Assembly: GCA_905479745.1 (NCBI GenBank)
Contig: CAJQNO010000068.1
Span: 1 to 35,638 of the forward strand
Direction: 5' to 3'
DNA length: 35,638 nucleotides
Source of the DNA: an uncultured Flavobacteriaceae bacterium
GTDB lineage: Bacteria > Bacteroidota > Bacteroidia > Flavobacteriales > Flavobacteriaceae
Position 1 is the stretch's first letter. Each line of letters opens with the position of its first letter. This document shows positions 34,491-35,638 of this stretch, one piece after another. The notes under the pieces were generated by a model that was not told where the DNA came from, did no database searches, and saw only the letters and a program-made list of their open reading frames with translations. Position numbers and translations under genes: made by a program.

Positions 34491-35638
34491 TTAATGTACG
34501 CCGTGCATGAGCCGCTTTAGTAAAGGATGAAGCATTAGCGATACAAGCCCGAGCCCAATAGGAATAAAGGTGAATATGAGGAAGAAAGTTGACAGACTGT
34601 ATTCCTGTGCGATCTTCTCAATGTCCCCACCTACGTAATGAGCAAGTTTGTTCCCAATGGCGATTGCCAGGTAGTATACCCCGAACATAAACGCGATCAT
34701 CCTGGCCGGGATCAACTTACTGAGGTAAGATAGTCCCATGGGTGATAGACAGAGTTCTCCAAGGGTATGGAACAAATACGCAAAAACAAGCCACGCCATA
34801 CTTAAACTGGCACTATCCGCACCAGCAGGTACATTTCTTGCACCAAAAGCCAAAAAGGCAAAACCAAGTCCTAATAAAGCGAGTCCCAGGAAGTATTTTA
34901 CCGATGCCGGCGGATTATACTTACTATCCCACCATTTGGTGAATAGTGGAGCAAACATAATGATGAACAGGGAGTTTAAAATAGCGAACCAGGTTACGGG
35001 TACTTCGGTTTCTGTAGCCTGGAATTCGGTATATAATTTAAAAATTACGATCGCCCAAACGATGATAAAACTAATACCAAGGATCACATTAGATAAACCT
35101 ATGCGATTAAATGTTTTTCTAAACAAGCTTAGCAGTACATAGGTAATGATAAGCAATGGCACCACGGTGACGACCAGGTCTACTATTTTAAATCCGATTG
35201 CCGCATTTCCTTCCAGGAATCTATTTGTAAAATCCCTGGTATATAATGGCAGGGAACCGGCTGCTTGTTCGAAGGCAGCCCAAAAGAATACTGTAAATAC
35301 GCAGAAAATAGCAAAGGCGATCATTTTATCACGTTCGATCTTCACGTATCTGGGAAGCCTGATCAGCAACAGCAGTATAAAAGAAACGGCAGCCAGGAGG
35401 GCAAAGAACAGTGAATCTGTCATCCCGAAAAGATCGAAATTAAGTGTTTGAATATCCCCTATTTTACTTAATGGATCATTGATAATAAAAATAAGGGCGG
35501 AGACCGTGAAAACTGCGATCAAAAATAGATCCAGTGGACGAAATGGATTAAGCTTTAACCCGGCTTTTACATCCCGAACAGCATCCTGGTTCACCTGATT
35601 TTTTTCAGGTTTATCACCTACATTTCCAAACAAAGGTT
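34491..35638 (-). CDS. POT-family peptide MFS transporter, C-terminal part (partial)
   Basis: Proton-coupled di/tripeptide importer of the POT/PTR2 family. The frame is open to the window edge, and the first visible residues (PLFGNVGDKPEKNQ) belong to the central cytosolic loop, so the N-terminal half is outside. About 382 residues remain with roughly ten hydrophobic segments. Family features are FFWAAFEQAAGSLPLYTRDFTNR, the segment PLFTKWWDSKY and the conserved LFHTLGELCLSPMGLSYLSKLIPARM. An apparent start at 35633 is a TTG inside the gene, not a true start. Confidence 0.92.
   Translation of the reverse strand, partial: PLFGNVGDKPEKNQVNQDAVRDVKAGLKLNPFRPLDLFLIAVFTVSALIFIINDPLSKIGDIQTLNFDLFGMTDSLFFALLAAVSFILLLLIRLPRYVKIERDKMIAFAIFCVFTVFFWAAFEQAAGSLPLYTRDFTNRFLEGNAAIGFKIVDLVVTVVPLLIITYVLLSLFRKTFNRIGLSNVILGISFIIVWAIVIFKLYTEFQATETEVPVTWFAILNSLFIIMFAPLFTKWWDSKYNPPASVKYFLGLALLGLGFAFLAFGARNVPAGADSASLSMAWLVFAYLFHTLGELCLSPMGLSYLSKLIPARMIAFMFGVYYLAIAIGNKLAHYVGGDIEKIAQEYSLSTFFLIFTFIPIGLGLVSLMLHPLLKRLMHGVH

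Overview
The window is a stretch of ordinary-composition chromosome from a member of the Flavobacteriia (phylum Bacteroidetes), most likely a marine Flavobacteriaceae; I cannot name the genus. Four things point there. Many genes are preceded by the Bacteroidetes -7 box TAnnTTTG. Exosortase F and its partner are known only from this class. A HYC_CC_PP family protein and a CarboxypepD_reg-type TonB receptor are present. The gene order miaB / sigma-54 activator / lptE / TPR / secG / groES / groEL is typical of the class. No tRNA, rRNA, CRISPR array, insertion sequence or prophage is visible. No gene-free stretch exceeds 300 bases; the longest is about 230 bases at 25379-25608.

Left part (1-8585). 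The 5' half of topA and an unknown membrane protein lie on the minus strand. Facing away from them is a tight plus-strand cluster: miaB, a sigma-54-dependent Fis-type activator, lptE, a TPR-like protein and secG. It ends in a good terminator and is followed by groES-groEL. Upstream of groES is a well-spaced sigma-54-like -24/-12 promoter, notable because a sigma-54 activator is encoded just before it.

Heavy-metal region (8586-14147, minus strand). A 32-residue, lysine-rich, acid-free peptide gene sits alone between terminators. Next comes a probable copper-handling cluster. In transcription order it is a DUF3347 lipoprotein, a HYC_CC_PP protein, an acetolactate-decarboxylase-fold lipoprotein, an HMA/MauE-like membrane fusion, a TonB receptor with a Cys-Cys pair in its plug, and a secreted HMA protein. 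A near-perfect 12-bp inverted repeat surrounds the core promoter of its second half and looks like an operator. The cell would import or sense metal at the outer membrane and bind it in the periplasm.

Middle (14148-25378). Exosortase F and its partner gene are followed by a GAF-domain protein transcribed from a back-to-back promoter, a small membrane protein, an orphan FtsX/MacB-type permease and purH. Then comes the cell-elongation operon mreB-mreC-mreD-mrdA(PBP2)-rodA, whose last three junctions overlap. A DNA/RNA non-specific endonuclease converges on rodA.

Right part (25609-35638). An orphan OppC-type permease and a tail-specific protease (prc) lie on the minus strand. A plus-strand run follows: surE, a small membrane protein, lpxB, an NlpC/P60 lipoprotein and comEC. 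An exported thioredoxin-like protein and the 3' part of a POT-family peptide transporter close the window on the minus strand, with a strong terminator between them.

Most of this is core flavobacterial biology. The best candidates for something undescribed are the small basic peptide, the decarboxylase-fold lipoprotein with its metal operon and operator, and the sigma-54-like groESL promoter.
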